A DNA stretch of 64,000 nt from Psychrobacter immobilis (GCA_904846265.1 CAJHAA010000018.1:1-64000), one strand, 5' to 3'. Positions 17,527 through 27,741 are shown, counted from the first letter of the stretch. Translations and numbers: made by a program. Notes: generated by a model not told the origin, from the sequence alone.

Positions 17527-18936
17527 CTACTGCCCTTGAGTAGTAAATACGTTTTGTTTACTGACTTTATACTGACCATCTTCACTGGTCACATTTAGGG
17601 TCACTGATGTTTGTTCAAAATCGATGACCTTAGGATCGCCATAAATACTCACAGGCATATCAAAGCTTTCACCTGCTTCTAATGGTACATCGTTGAATCG
17701 CAGCGCCAAGCTCAAACCTTCTTGTGGAGCAAGGGTTATTGTATAGGTATGCGGCTCTTGTGTCTTATTAGTCAGCTTGACAATATAGCTGTTTTCAATC
17801 ATGCCTTGATTATTCACTGAAGACAACTGATTACGGTCACGGCGAATATCAATCTCTAACGGTACACGGTCCGTCAATGCATAAATAACGCCACCACATA
17901 AAATAGTAATAACGGCTAAATAAGCAAATAGACGTGGACTGATGACGCGGGTATTTTCTTTTTCTGACAACTGTCGTTCTGTTGTATAGCGGATAAGCCC
18001 ACGTGGATAGCCGACTTTATCCATAATTTCATTACAAGCGTCAATACAAGCAGCACATTGGATGCAACCAACTTGCAAGCCATCTCGAATATCAATCCCA
18101 GTCGGACAAACCTGTACGCACATGGTACATTCGATACAATCCCCTAAATGTTCAGGATGGGTGCCTTTTTTACGTGCCCCGCGAGGTTCGCCACGTTCAT
18201 AATCATAAGACACAACCAACGTATCTTTATCAAACATAACGCTCTGAAAACGACCATAAGGACAGATCTGTACGCACATCTGCTCGCGCATGTAGCCCGC
18301 ATTGGCATAAGTGGCAAAGGTAAAGATAAACATTGATACCCATACCCATGTTGGCCAATCAGGAATAGGAATAAAACCAATGGTTTGCCAGCTTTGATAT
18401 AAATAATCTGTGCCAGCGACGTAACTGACAAAGGTTGCCGCGGTAATCACTGAAAATACTAACCAAATAAAATATATCAAAGAACGTTTAAAGGCTTTTT
18501 TTGCACTCATCGGTTCTTTATCAAACTTAATACGCTTATTACGATCACCAATGACCCACTTTTCAACATATTGATAAAGATGTGTCCAAATCGTCTGAGG
18601 GCAGGCATAGCCACACCAAACACGCCCTGCATACACAGTCACCATGAATAAAGTGAATGCGGCAATAATCGCAAAGGCGGCAATGAAGTAAAAATCTTGG
18701 GTCAAAAAAGTCATGCCAAAAATATAGTAATGCTGCGACGGAACATCAAGCCATATTGCTTGCCTACCATTATAACGTAACCACGGCAAAAGCAGAAAAG
18801 CGGCTAAAAGCGCATACATCGTGACGACACGAATGTTTTGATAAAAACCGGTGACAAACCTAGGGTGAACTCGATGCTTGGTCGCATCAAGGTCAATTTG
18901 CTGTACAGGAATTTTATTGGGTTGTGGTGCTGACAT
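17527..18936 (-). CDS. ccoG: Cytochrome c oxidase accessory protein CcoG
   Basis: A 469-residue polytopic iron-sulfur protein (FixG/RdxA) needed for copper delivery to cbb3 oxidase. Several membrane spans lie in the first 220 residues and one near 335-352. Cysteine motifs: CGYACPQTIW (about 107), QMCVQICPYG (about 221), then a double 4Fe-4S ferredoxin cluster CIECTMCVQVCP and CIQCAACIDAC (about 263-300). A C-terminal Ig-like FixG domain (about 360-469) follows. AAGAGG precedes the ATG. It is downstream of ccoNOQP but separated by that operon's terminator, so it has its own promoter. Confidence 0.95.
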   Translation of the reverse strand: MSAPQPNKIPVQQIDLDATKHRVHPRFVTGFYQNIRVVTMYALLAAFLLLPWLRYNGRQAIWLDVPSQHYYIFGMTFLTQDFYFIAAFAIIAAFTLFMVTVYAGRVWCGYACPQTIWTHLYQYVEKWVIGDRNKRIKFDKEPMSAKKAFKRSLIYFIWLVFSVITAATFVSYVAGTDYLYQSWQTIGFIPIPDWPTWVWVSMFIFTFATYANAGYMREQMCVQICPYGRFQSVMFDKDTLVVSYDYERGEPRGARKKGTHPEHLGDCIECTMCVQVCPTGIDIRDGLQVGCIQCAACIDACNEIMDKVGYPRGLIRYTTERQLSEKENTRVISPRLFAYLAVITILCGGVIYALTDRVPLEIDIRRDRNQLSSVNNQGMIENSYIVKLTNKTQEPHTYTITLAPQEGLSLALRFNDVPLEAGESFDMPVSIYGDPKVIDFEQTSVTLNVTSEDGQYKVSKQNVFTTQGQ

Positions 18937-19336
18937 AAACGTGCCTCTTTTAAAAAAGAATCAGTTTGCTGGCATGATGAACAAACATCTTTAATCATCA
19001 GATGTATGAGTGTGTGATGTTATCAATGTCAGTAAGTAGCGGATAAAATATTGAACAGAAAAATATTTTAACCCATCTACCAAATGATCGATTGCAAATA
19101 GCTTAATGAGAATGGGTGACTATCTTCTAAATTCGCCACTAATAAGTGGTTTTTAGGTACTGTCATTTTAGCATTCTCCCTATTATAAATGGGGTAATAA
19201 TCTTAAAAACCAATCAATATATCAGCATAATGATCGATATATTGATCGTGCTATATGCAGTATTAAACCGCATTTCATTTACTACTCAAATTTTGATAAT
19301 GCGGTAGCAGTTAATAAACTCTCATTAAAGAATTTA
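18937..19336. other. Intergenic region upstream of ccoG
   Basis: About 400 non-coding bases between ccoG and the ccoP terminator. The notable structure is the long perfect inverted repeat at 19213-19246. No promoter hexamers were assigned with confidence. Confidence 0.5.
19213..19246. repeat. Perfect 11-bp inverted repeat upstream of ccoG
   Basis: ATCAATATATC and GATATATTGAT surround 12 bases. There is no T-tract, so it is not a terminator. It could be a dimeric regulator site about 280 bases before ccoG. No known consensus was matched with confidence. Confidence 0.5.
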
Positions 19337-19368
19337 TAAAAAAAGGAGAACTGCAATAACAGTTCTCC
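19337..19368 (-). terminator. Terminator of ccoNOQP
   Basis: GGAGAACTG and CAGTTCTCC with a 6-base loop. On the minus strand it is followed by seven or more T, about 50 bases after the ccoP stop. Confidence 0.9.
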
Positions 19369-19415
19369 CTTTATCAAATCTTATCCACTGATGCTATGAC
19401 AACCATCTTTAAATA

Positions 19416-20552
19416 TTAGTTAGCCGTCGTTTCTACAGTGGTTGCTACTTGAGTAGCGGTTGGTGCTTTAGCAGCAGGTTGAGGGGTTTTGTCTGATAAT
19501 GAGTAAACATAAGCTGCAAGCAGCATAATACGCTCATTACCCAGTTTGGTTTCCCACTCGGGCATCACACCAGCACGACCATAACGTAAGGTTTCGCGGA
19601 TGGTCTCACGATCACCACCATATAACCAAATGTCATCCGTCAAGTTTGGCGCGCCAGTAGAAGTCATACCTTTTGCATCTGCACCATGACAAAGTACACA
19701 GTTAGTCGGCTCATTGAAGATTGCCTCACCTTGAGCGACTTGAGCTTTATCAAGCTCGTAACCAGGTTGGTTGCCAGATATTGATAGCACGTATTCAGAT
19801 ACCGCACGTACCCCATCTTCACCGATTTGATCACGCCATGCAGCCATACCACCAACTCGACCTTTATGTAGCGTGGTCAAAATGTTTGACGCTTCTCCGC
19901 CATATAACCAGTCATTGTCAGTTAGATTTGGATAGCCTACCGCACCTTTGGCGTTAGAGCCATGACAGACCGCACAGTTCTGTAAGAACAAACGACTACC
20001 AACTTTTAAAGCATTCGGGTTTTCTGAAAGCTTTTCTACATAAGGTGATAGTTCTGCAGTTTTCTCATCAATTTGAGCTTGCAGATCTGCTGGTGGTGTT
20101 TCACTGCGGCGCATCGTTGCCTGTAACTCAGCAAGTGCCGCTAAGGTCTCTGTCGCACCACTAGCATCCGCTTTTGCTAAAATGTTTTTCTCAAAGTTAT
20201 CCGTAAATACTTTGTTATTACTCTCAAGCTCGCTATATAGCTCGTTCTTAGAGGTCCACGGTACCGTTTCGCCATCGACTTCTACAGTGGCAATACCTTC
20301 CCATTTTGATGGGAAAATACCTGGGAAAAATACCCAATAGGCAACACCCCAAGCGATAGAGCCAAAAAATATTACGAGCCACCATTTAGGTAATGGCTTG
20401 TCGTACTCTTTGATACCATCATAAGCGTGGCCTGTTGTACCGTCATCTTCTAGTTCTGGCTTGTACTTCAATACCATTAGTAAGACACCGAGGATAGCAG
20501 CCCAACACATGATACTTAGTATGGTAATCCAAGAACTCCAAAAAAATGTCAT
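19416..20552 (-). CDS. ccoP: cbb3-type cytochrome c oxidase subunit III (CcoP)
   Basis: A 378-residue dihaem cytochrome c that passes electrons to the CcoN site. It has two N-terminal membrane spans (about 5-27 and 56-76) and then two CXXCH haem sites, CAVCHG (about 192) and CVLCHG (about 285), each in a class I cytochrome c fold. Between the spans and the first haem is a helical segment (about 95-165) longer than in minimal CcoP. The tail is Thr/Ala-rich. Its ATG overlaps the ccoQ stop by 4 bases, so the two are translationally coupled. Confidence 0.96.
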   Translation of the reverse strand: MTFFWSSWITILSIMCWAAILGVLLMVLKYKPELEDDGTTGHAYDGIKEYDKPLPKWWLVIFFGSIAWGVAYWVFFPGIFPSKWEGIATVEVDGETVPWTSKNELYSELESNNKVFTDNFEKNILAKADASGATETLAALAELQATMRRSETPPADLQAQIDEKTAELSPYVEKLSENPNALKVGSRLFLQNCAVCHGSNAKGAVGYPNLTDNDWLYGGEASNILTTLHKGRVGGMAAWRDQIGEDGVRAVSEYVLSISGNQPGYELDKAQVAQGEAIFNEPTNCVLCHGADAKGMTSTGAPNLTDDIWLYGGDRETIRETLRYGRAGVMPEWETKLGNERIMLLAAYVYSLSDKTPQPAAKAPTATQVATTVETTAN

Positions 20553-20731
20553 CGTTTATCCTTATTGCGCTGCTCTTCAGACAGAGATTTTATATCCTCG
20601 TCATCAAGCGCAAGTTGTGCATCTTCTTCGAAGCGTTTTTTGTTTTTTGGCGAATACGCCCACCATGCAACACCTACGAAGGCAACAAAGGCAGAAACGG
20701 TCGCAATTGTTTGTAATTCACCAATACCCAT
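20549..20731 (-). CDS. ccoQ: cbb3-type oxidase subunit CcoQ
   Basis: A 60-residue protein with one membrane span (about 8-26, TIATVSAFVAFVGVAWWAY) and a charged tail, the usual CcoQ pattern (SPKNKKRFEEDAQLALDDE). It stabilises the oxidase complex. Its start overlaps the ccoO stop by 1 base and its stop overlaps the ccoP start. Confidence 0.92.
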   Translation of the reverse strand: MGIGELQTIATVSAFVAFVGVAWWAYSPKNKKRFEEDAQLALDDEDIKSLSEEQRNKDKR

Positions 20732-21369
20732 TAGCGCTGTCCTTCCATCGCGGTGCCCAGTTGCTGTAGATATGCAACCAAAGCATCAAGTTCAGTGGCA
20801 CCAAGTACAGCATCTGGTGCTCCTTCGATATCTTCTTCAGTGTAAGGTACACCAAAGCGATCACGGAATAGACGCATTTTAGTTTGAACGTTTTCACCAT
20901 TCACTTCGTTGGTAGCAAGCCACGGGAAGCCAGGCATTACTGATTCAGGTACTAGTGAACGTGGCGCAATCAAATGCTGCTTTTGCCAGTCTTCAGAATA
21001 ACGACCGCCAACACGTGCCAGATCAGGTCCAGTACGTTTTGAACCCCATAAGAAAGGGTGATCCCACGTAGATTCAGCAGCACGTGAGTAAGGTCCATAA
21101 CGTTCAACTTCAGCACGTAGTGGACGAATCATCTGAGTATGACAAACGTGACAACCTTCACGAATATAGATGTCACGACCCTCAAATTCTAGTGCAGTCC
21201 ATGGCTCCATAGAGGGCAGGGGAGCATTCACCCCACCTTCTTCAGGACCCTTGTTGTCATATATCAATGGTACGATTTCAACTAGCGTTGCAAAGCTAAT
21301 AGCAATAACGATACCGATAACCAACAAGCCTGTATTTTTTTCAATAATTTCATGCGGTGTACCAGACAT
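20731..21369 (-). CDS. ccoO: cbb3-type oxidase subunit II (CcoO)
   Basis: A 212-residue monohaem cytochrome c. One N-terminal membrane anchor (about 14-36) is followed by the haem site C73-H-V-C76-H77 in the conserved [17 protein letters not shown] stretch. [24 protein letters not shown] follows, and the Met ligand region is [10 protein letters not shown] (about 148). Length is typical. It begins 9 bases after ccoN and is coupled to ccoQ. Confidence 0.97.
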   Translation of the reverse strand: MSGTPHEIIEKNTGLLVIGIVIAISFATLVEIVPLIYDNKGPEEGGVNAPLPSMEPWTALEFEGRDIYIREGCHVCHTQMIRPLRAEVERYGPYSRAAESTWDHPFLWGSKRTGPDLARVGGRYSEDWQKQHLIAPRSLVPESVMPGFPWLATNEVNGENVQTKMRLFRDRFGVPYTEEDIEGAPDAVLGATELDALVAYLQQLGTAMEGQR

Positions 21370-21378
21370 GATCGCTCC

Positions 21379-22860
21379 TTATACGTTAGCTGCTGAAGGT
21401 TTATCAACACTAGGTTCATGATCAGTAGGATCTGCGATATCGACAGGCTTACCTTCTGGCATTTTAAGTGTTTTATAAACGTTATATGCCATCACAAACA
21501 TACCCGATACATACAATAGGCCACCAAAAGCACGACCAATATATGGGAAATGTGAGAACTCAACTGTATCAACGAAGCTATATACTAACGTACCGTCTGG
21601 ATTAGTAGCCAGCCACATCATGCCTTGGCCAATACCTGAAATCCACATAGATACGATATAGAAAATAGTACCCGCTGTCGCCAACCAAAAATGCGTGGTG
21701 ATTAAGCTGATAGAATACATCTTAGGTTTGTTATAAATACGTGGTAACAGTACATATAGCGAACCAATGGTAATCATACCTACCCAACCAAGTGCACCTG
21801 AGTGTACGTGACCGACTGTCCAATCTGTGTTATGCGATAACGCATTCACTGTCTTAATCGACATCATTGGACCTTCAAAGGTCGACATCGCATAGAACGA
21901 CAACGCAACAATCATAAAGCGAATGATCGGATCGGTACGTAACTTATCCCAACTACCTGATAGTGTTAGCACGCCGTTAATCATACCACCCCAAGATGGC
22001 GCAAACAGGATGATTGAGAATACCATTGCTAGAGACTGCGTCCAATCTGGAAGCGCTGAATAATGCAAATGGTGACCACCAGCCCACATATATGACGCAA
22101 TAAGTGCCCAAAAGTGAACGATAGACAAACGGTAAGAATAAATAGGACGACCAATCTGTACTGGAACGAAGTAATACATCATTCCTAAGAAAGCTGCCGT
22201 TAGATAAAAACCTACCGCGTTATGTCCGTACCACCACTGCACCATCGCATCAGTTGCACCGCCAAATAACGAGTAAGACTTAAATGCGCTAACAGGAATC
22301 GCCATGCTGTTTACGATATGCAGTAATGCAATCGTAATAATAAAGGCTGCAAAGAACCAGTTAGCCACATAAATATGTGAGGTTTTACGTTTGATGAGCG
22401 TACCGAAGAAAACAATGGCATAAGAGATCCATACCAAGGCAATCAAAATATCGATTGGCCACTCAAGCTCAGCGTATTCCTTGGTCGATGTTAAACCTAA
22501 AGGTAGGGTAATAACCGCTGATACGATAACGGCTTGCCAACCCCAAAAGGTAAACCAAGCTAAATAAGGCGCAAATAACCTTGTCTTACAGGTACGCTGA
22601 ACAATATAGTAAGACGTTGCGAACAGGGCAGAGCCACCGAACGCAAAAATGACCGCATTGGTATGTAGCGGTCTTAAACGACTAAATGTCAGCCATGGAA
22701 TGTCAAAGTTAAGTGATGGCCATGCTAACTGTGAAGCAATGAACACACCAATACTCATGCCGACGATGCCCCATACCACGGCCATTATCGTAAAGAATCT
22801 TACGATAGTAATTTCGTACTCACGGTCAACTGGGGCGACTGCTGTGTTTTGTAAACTCAT
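21379..22860 (-). CDS. ccoN: cbb3-type oxidase catalytic subunit I (CcoN)
   Basis: A 493-residue haem-copper oxidase subunit with about 12 membrane helices that reduces oxygen at a high-affinity haem b3-CuB site. Metal-ligand histidines are visible: H66 in RPLHTNA, the CuB ligand in [10 protein letters not shown] (about 214), the [18 protein letters not shown] helix (about 248-265), and [11 protein letters not shown] (about 353). First gene of ccoNOQP. A weak FNR/Anr-like site lies 136 bases upstream. The oxidase suggests life at low oxygen as well as aerobic growth. Confidence 0.97.
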   Translation of the reverse strand: MSLQNTAVAPVDREYEITIVRFFTIMAVVWGIVGMSIGVFIASQLAWPSLNFDIPWLTFSRLRPLHTNAVIFAFGGSALFATSYYIVQRTCKTRLFAPYLAWFTFWGWQAVIVSAVITLPLGLTSTKEYAELEWPIDILIALVWISYAIVFFGTLIKRKTSHIYVANWFFAAFIITIALLHIVNSMAIPVSAFKSYSLFGGATDAMVQWWYGHNAVGFYLTAAFLGMMYYFVPVQIGRPIYSYRLSIVHFWALIASYMWAGGHHLHYSALPDWTQSLAMVFSIILFAPSWGGMINGVLTLSGSWDKLRTDPIIRFMIVALSFYAMSTFEGPMMSIKTVNALSHNTDWTVGHVHSGALGWVGMITIGSLYVLLPRIYNKPKMYSISLITTHFWLATAGTIFYIVSMWISGIGQGMMWLATNPDGTLVYSFVDTVEFSHFPYIGRAFGGLLYVSGMFVMAYNVYKTLKMPEGKPVDIADPTDHEPSVDKPSAANV

Positions 22861-23721
22861 TGGATGATTCCTTTACAGCCCGAATTATCAACAGAATTAA
22901 CTAACTCTCCGCGCTATCTGCATCATAAAAGTAATAGTCAGATAAAAATAGAATCGCGGCACATGCTGTTTTTTGGCTCGCTTATCACCATAATATTATT
23001 AATTATCAATCTAAGCTTTCGCTTTATATCAGCTGGTATTGAGGCATAAAGGCGTTTTAAACGCACGACACTCACAGCTGGTCGATAGTAGGATTGTTAA
23101 TAAATCATTAAGGTGAATAAGAAGGTGCGCCGTTTTTGAGCATCAAACATCTAAAGAGGTGAAGTATTTATCTTAATTATTACCAAAAATGCTGTACTAA
23201 TGAAGATAGATACCAATATCCATAGGGCCATAAAAAGGTACTGACCATAGACGTATGCTAGCGGCGGCTGACAAAAAAACATGATTGCGTAATGTTTAGT
23301 TAAAACTCCCGACTCTGTTTAAGGGTATTGTAACGCAATCCTAATCAAATATCATCAGAACTATGCGGCAAAATACAAACTCTTTGGTAAAAATCTTAGC
23401 AAGCAACTTATTATAGCTATGCAATTTGTCTATTTTATACCCAATTTTATCACGATTCTAGGAATACATTTTGGTGATAGATGGACAGTAATTACTGCGC
23501 TTAGATATCATGACCAGCAGCATTTTTGTAACAATGGCCGCATGAGCACTCTAAATAAGTTTTACTTATCAGCAAGTCGACCCTTATAATGAGGCTAAAT
23601 ATAAGTGATGATAGCAGTTGTCATACTGCTATTATGAGCAACTATTTTATCACTTGATATCCAGTCAGGCGAGTGAGCCAAACAACGGTAGCCTGAAATA
23701 ACATCAATTAAGGACAATAAT
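22861..23721. other. 861-base intergenic region upstream of ccoN
   Basis: A long divergent gap between ccoN (minus) and the SCP2-domain gene (plus). It contains the weak FNR-like site at 22996 and a small hairpin at 23613-23634 (ATAGCAG and CTGCTAT). No coding sequence is convincing. A 61-codon frame at 22864 lacks a ribosome-binding site. Confidence 0.5.
22996..23009. promoter_or_regulatory. Possible FNR/Anr site before ccoNOQP
   Basis: TTATTAATTATCAA matches 8 of 10 fixed positions of the FNR consensus TTGAT-N4-ATCAA. The right half is perfect. Such regulation is usual for cbb3 oxidases, but a single imperfect match in AT-rich DNA is weak evidence. Confidence 0.3.
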
Positions 23722-24111
23722 ATGGCAGTTTTTTTGACAGATGAGTGGTTTGAGCAAGTTGAGCAAATGGGTAATGAGGCAGGCGAGCTAAATTTGCCGC
23801 CAGCACTGGCGAATATGATCGTCAATCTAAAAGTCTCTGACACTGAGCAAGACATCGAAGCGAACTTTGCAAACGGTTTATTGCATCGCGGCTTGAACGA
23901 CGCCGCGACAACCACATTGTTGCTTGACCGCAGTATCTTGCAATCAATTATCACTGATTTCGATACCAATGAAATTATGGGTGCCTTTATGGGTGGTAAA
24001 ATTCGCGTTGAAGGCGATATGTCACAACTGATGGCAGTACAAACGGCACGCCCAAGTGTTGAACAAAAAGAGCTATATACTCGTATTAAATCAATGACGA
24101 CCATGGCTTAA
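23722..24111 (+). CDS. SCP2 sterol-binding-domain protein
   Basis: A 129-residue single-domain protein with an SCP2-like pattern: DATT-like lipid-facing strands (LNDAATTTLLLDRSIL) and the GGKIRVEGDMSQLMAVQ motif (about 92-108). SCP2 domains bind lipids or acyl-CoA in a hydrophobic tunnel. The bacterial role is often linked to ubiquinone or lipid handling and is not proven here. AAGGACA precedes the ATG. It is monocistronic and convergent with the next gene. Confidence 0.8.
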   Translation: MAVFLTDEWFEQVEQMGNEAGELNLPPALANMIVNLKVSDTEQDIEANFANGLLHRGLNDAATTTLLLDRSILQSIITDFDTNEIMGAFMGGKIRVEGDMSQLMAVQTARPSVEQKELYTRIKSMTTMA

Positions 24112-24153
24112 TTTTATATTTGTAGGGTTTTATCCCGACGATTGTAAGAAGAC

Positions 24154-24189
24154 AAAAAGCCCCTAATGCTTATTAGGGGCTTTTTATTT
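24154..24189. terminator. Bidirectional terminator after the SCP2-domain gene
   Basis: AGCCCCTAA and TTAGGGGCT with a 6-base loop, flanked by five A and five T, between convergent genes. Confidence 0.92.
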
Positions 24190-24241
24190 GATGATACATT
24201 TAATGATCATTCTTAAAAGTAGCGGATGACGCGTAAAGTAG

Positions 24242-25216
24242 TTAACTGGCTTTTGATTGCTGCGCTGCACTTTTTTGATTTTCTTTATAGATGGCAGCTT
24301 GTAGCCAGACGTTCGCTTGTACGTAGTCATGCACTTTAATAGAAGCCGTCTCTGGCGTGTTGAGCGCGCCGATACGAATCACGAAAGGATCGGCATCTTG
24401 TTCGCGTAGTATCACGACATCAAACAGAATAATGGATTTATCATTAAATACTGTTTCTTGCTTGCCGAGCACCTGACCTTGGCACCATGCTTCATCTTCT
24501 TGTCCCAAAGTATCACCGAATAGATAGGCACACATGTGACCTAAGTTGATCTCAACTGGCGCCATTTGCGCTTTGGTCTCTGGTTTCCATTCTTTGATTT
24601 GCTCTTGCAGATCATCGGGTATTTTTCCATCATTGGCGGCAACGATGTCGTTAAATGCACGGTGGTAGCGGATCGCTTCTTGATCTTCAACCATGATGAC
24701 TTCGTTTTGCTCACTTAGCTTAATCTCATGTGCCCAAGCGCTAAAGTTCACAAAGTAAGACGTGTCTCGCTGATATAAATGGCGATTGGTGGTGTAGAGC
24801 TGGTCAAAGGCGTAAATAATACTGCCATCAGCGGTACGCAAGCGTAATACAGCATCGTGTGAATTGTCATTGGCAATGATGCGCTCAATCTTACAATTGA
24901 GTCCATACGGGCTATCGACACAAGGATAAGCATTGATAAAGCATTCAGGCTTGCCATTTTTCATGGCTAATACTTGATTGATATGACAAGGCTGATTTTC
25001 AGACAGCAATAGGCAACTGTCTTGAGCGCTGACATTGCTATTGAGACCTTTAGGCATGGCCGCCTTTTCGATCATTTTTTGTAGCCATTCTGGCACGTCA
25101 TGACTCATATCATCGGTCAGAATACGCCAATGATCGGCGTGACCTGCAGATTGCTCATCAGTCATGGTGATTTTGGTGGGAGATTGGACGTTTTTATATT
25201 GATAATTAATGGTCAT
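24242..25216 (-). CDS. Conserved hypothetical protein, 324 residues
   Basis: Not recognised. The ATG at 25216 is preferred to a TTG at 25228. No signal peptide or membrane span is seen. The protein is soluble and acidic, with several cysteines (CLLL, CHIN, CFINAYPCVD, LNCKIE, MCAYLFGD, WCQGQV). The second half includes GHMCAYLFGDTLGQEDEAWCQGQV and ends in a beta-rich segment (VVILREQDADPFVIRIGAL, VHDYVQANVWLQAAIY) that reads like an OB-type fold. The Lys/Ala/Gln tail is disordered. Long frame and normal codon use support a real gene. Function is unknown. Confidence 0.75.
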   Translation of the reverse strand: MTINYQYKNVQSPTKITMTDEQSAGHADHWRILTDDMSHDVPEWLQKMIEKAAMPKGLNSNVSAQDSCLLLSENQPCHINQVLAMKNGKPECFINAYPCVDSPYGLNCKIERIIANDNSHDAVLRLRTADGSIIYAFDQLYTTNRHLYQRDTSYFVNFSAWAHEIKLSEQNEVIMVEDQEAIRYHRAFNDIVAANDGKIPDDLQEQIKEWKPETKAQMAPVEINLGHMCAYLFGDTLGQEDEAWCQGQVLGKQETVFNDKSIILFDVVILREQDADPFVIRIGALNTPETASIKVHDYVQANVWLQAAIYKENQKSAAQQSKAS

Positions 25217-25669
25217 GAAGATACTCAAAATTAGTCAGCGTGAGGTTTGGACCTGAAACGGCTATTGCTGGCTATCATAAGACTCTATTTAACACGATAG
25301 ATTTATGATAGTTGGCAACGTTGTCATCAGTAAAGGGTCAACAAACCACAATGAATGGTTAATGACAATTGTCCTTAGCATACAATATATAGGTATTGAC
25401 GCAAGTAATAGCAAGCCCCTCATAAAAAATAGTAACAAAAGCCAGTTTTTTATTAAAAAATACGCCCAGTTTTTGCTAATGACTGGCACATATCCGCCAA
25501 ATTGTGTCAAACTACCTCCCTTTTGACGGCTGTCTTTGGCTCGTCTGAAACCCTGTTTTTGTGTTCGATTTATATGTGACTATGGCAAGTGCAGGTGTGA
25601 GATGCATTTGCTGTTGCTCGTTTTATAGTATATATAAAGTCGCACGTAGATAAGATAAAGAGTTTGAAT
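25217..25669. other. Divergent intergenic region before lolC/E
   Basis: A stretch of 453 non-coding bases between two divergent genes. A TATATA-type -10-like element lies at 25629-25636, about 35 bases before the permease start. Nothing else stands out. Confidence 0.4.
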
Positions 25670-26905
25670 ATGTTTCGTCCTTTAGCGTTGTTTATCGGCT
25701 TACGATACACCCGAGCAGAGCGTAGTAATGGTTTTATCTCCTTTATCTCGCTTATCTCGATGATTGGTTTGACTCTTGGGGTTGCCGTATTGATCACGGT
25801 GCTATCAGTCATGAATGGTTTTGATCGGGAGTTAAAAACCCGTATTTTGGGTATGGTCCCGCAAGCAACGGTCGTTTCCACCGAGATTATCAGTGATTGG
25901 AAGCAATTGGCTGATAAAATTAAAGAAGATCCTGAAGTGGCAGCTGTAGCGCCCTTTATTCAACTGCAAGGGATGTTGACGTCAAACGGTCAGGTTGCAG
26001 GGATTATGGTCACTGGTGTCGATCCTGAATACGAAAAAGATGTCTCTATTATCAATGAACATATGGTTCAAGGCAGTATTGATACTTTACAAAGTGGTGA
26101 GTTCAATATTGTGCTAGGTGAAGAGATGGTACAGTCTCTAGGGCTGCAACTGGGTGATAAAGTGACGCTAGTGCTGCCAGAGGCATCGCCTTCACCAGCT
26201 GGCGTGATACCACGATTCAAGCGCTTTACCTTGACAGGTATTTTTACCATCAGTCCAGAAGTGGATAGCCTCATGGCATTTATCCCGATGGGTGATGCGG
26301 CAAAACTGTTGCGTCTGCCAGATGGCGCGCAGGGTGTGCGTATGAAGCTCAATGACATCTTTACCGCTCCGATGGCAGCAGAAAAAGCCGCCGCTATTGC
26401 CCCTCAGCAATTGTATCCTAATGATTGGACACAAACGCATGGCAACCTATTTGGTGCGATTCAAATGGAAAAAGCCATGGTCGGCTTGCTGCTATTTTTA
26501 ATTATCTTAGTAGCAGCTTTTAATATTGTCTCCAGCCTAGTGATGCTCGTTACCGACAAAAAAGCGGATATTGCGATTCTAAAAACTTTTGGTGCATCTC
26601 CTCGTTTGATTACCCAAGTGTTTATGGTGCAAGGCGTGGTCATCGGTGTGATTGGTACGATTGCTGGCACGATACTGGGCGTGATATTTGCGCTTACAGT
26701 GAGTGATATTTTAGGCTTTATTAATCAAGTCTTTAATTTGAACTTGTTTGATGCGTATTTTGTTAATTATTTACCATCAGAGTTGCGTGTACTAGATGTG
26801 GTATTGATTACAGGTGCGTCTTTCGTACTGAGCTTTTTGGCAACTATTTATCCAGCACGCCGAGCGGCTAAGATTCAGCCAGCACAGACGTTACGTTATG
26901 AATAA
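25670..26905 (+). CDS. Lipoprotein-releasing ABC permease (LolC/LolE/LolF type)
   Basis: A 411-residue inner-membrane protein. The ATG at 25670 follows an AAAGAG site. An in-frame TTG at 25664 is less likely. Pattern: FIGLRYTRAERSNGFISFISLIS, a first membrane helix (about 22-44), a periplasmic domain of about 220 residues, and three C-terminal helices with VTDKKADIAILKTFGASPRLI (the coupling helix, EAA-like). Only one permease gene accompanies lolD, which fits the LolDF arrangement known from Acinetobacter and relatives, where one permease acts as a homodimer. It extracts mature lipoproteins from the inner membrane for LolA. Confidence 0.9.
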   Translation: MFRPLALFIGLRYTRAERSNGFISFISLISMIGLTLGVAVLITVLSVMNGFDRELKTRILGMVPQATVVSTEIISDWKQLADKIKEDPEVAAVAPFIQLQGMLTSNGQVAGIMVTGVDPEYEKDVSIINEHMVQGSIDTLQSGEFNIVLGEEMVQSLGLQLGDKVTLVLPEASPSPAGVIPRFKRFTLTGIFTISPEVDSLMAFIPMGDAAKLLRLPDGAQGVRMKLNDIFTAPMAAEKAAAIAPQQLYPNDWTQTHGNLFGAIQMEKAMVGLLLFLIILVAAFNIVSSLVMLVTDKKADIAILKTFGASPRLITQVFMVQGVVIGVIGTIAGTILGVIFALTVSDILGFINQVFNLNLFDAYFVNYLPSELRVLDVVLITGASFVLSFLATIYPARRAAKIQPAQTLRYE

Positions 26906-27060
26906 ATGATTTTATATGCCGCTTAAGTTTTTATATACAGTTTAAGTTATTAACAATGCTTGTTAGGTAAAATTAATTTTAGTGCAAGTTTAGGCTGATA
27001 AATTGTATGTAGCGCTGAATAAAGCATCAATACCAGTATAAATAGAATAAAGGAAAAGCC

Positions 27061-27741
27061 ATGTCTGCCATTTTAGAGGCGAAAAATATCAACAAGATAT
27101 ATGATGAAGGGGCGGTTAGTACGCAAGTACTGACTGGCTTGGATTTGACCGTCCATGCTGGCGAGCGCATCGCCATCGTTGGCACCAGTGGTTCAGGCAA
27201 GAGCACTTTGCTACACTTGCTTGGTGGTCTTGATACGCCAACCAGCGGCGAGGTCTGGCTACATGGTCAATTGTTAAATAGCATGAATGAAACTGAGCGC
27301 GGTGCCATGCGTAACAAGCATCTGGGATTTATTTATCAGTTTCATCACTTATTAGCCGAATTTACTGCCATTGAAAACGTTGCGATGCCGTTACTGATGC
27401 GACCAGAGGTCTCAACGACTTCAGCAAGAGAGCAAGCAATTGCGATACTAGAAAGTGTCGGACTTGAGCACCGTCTGGCGCATAGACCTGGTGAGCTATC
27501 GGGCGGCGAGCGTCAGCGTGTGGCTATTGCCCGTGCTTTGGTTACGAAGCCGTCGCTTATTTTGGCAGACGAGCCAACTGGTAATTTGGACTATGACAAT
27601 GCGCAAAGCGTGTTTGGATTATTATCAGAGCTGCAAAATACCATGCAAACCGCACTATTAATGGTGACACATGATCGCAATCTAGCAGCGCTGGCGGATC
27701 GTCAGTTATTGCTACGTAATGGTCATTGGGAGCAGTATTAA
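27061..27741 (+). CDS. lolD: Lipoprotein-releasing ABC ATPase LolD
   Basis: A 226-residue ABC ATPase. Walker A is GTSGSGKST (41-49), the signature is [15 protein letters not shown] (about 144), Walker B is [11 protein letters not shown] (about 165), and the switch His is in VTHD. It powers lipoprotein release with the upstream permease (154-base gap). GGAAAAGCC lies before the ATG. Length and motifs match LolD. Confidence 0.95.
   Translation: MSAILEAKNINKIYDEGAVSTQVLTGLDLTVHAGERIAIVGTSGSGKSTLLHLLGGLDTPTSGEVWLHGQLLNSMNETERGAMRNKHLGFIYQFHHLLAEFTAIENVAMPLLMRPEVSTTSAREQAIAILESVGLEHRLAHRPGELSGGERQRVAIARALVTKPSLILADEPTGNLDYDNAQSVFGLLSELQNTMQTALLMVTHDRNLAALADRQLLLRNGHWEQY

Noticed and set aside
22864-23049. 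61-codon plus-strand frame next to the ccoN start, with a hydrophobic end
   Set aside because: No Shine-Dalgarno, starts on top of the ccoN ribosome-binding region, and composition matches chance in AT-rich DNA.
23138-23148. TTGAGCATCAA as an FNR site
   Set aside because: The spacer is 1 base between the half-sites instead of 4, so it does not fit the consensus.
23613-23634. Small hairpin ATAGCAG/CTGCTAT before the SCP2-domain gene as a terminator
   Set aside because: No T-tract on either side; left as an unexplained minor structure.
23595-24104. 169-codon minus-strand frame opposite the SCP2-domain gene
   Set aside because: A shadow of the plus-strand gene, which has the domain motif and ribosome-binding site.
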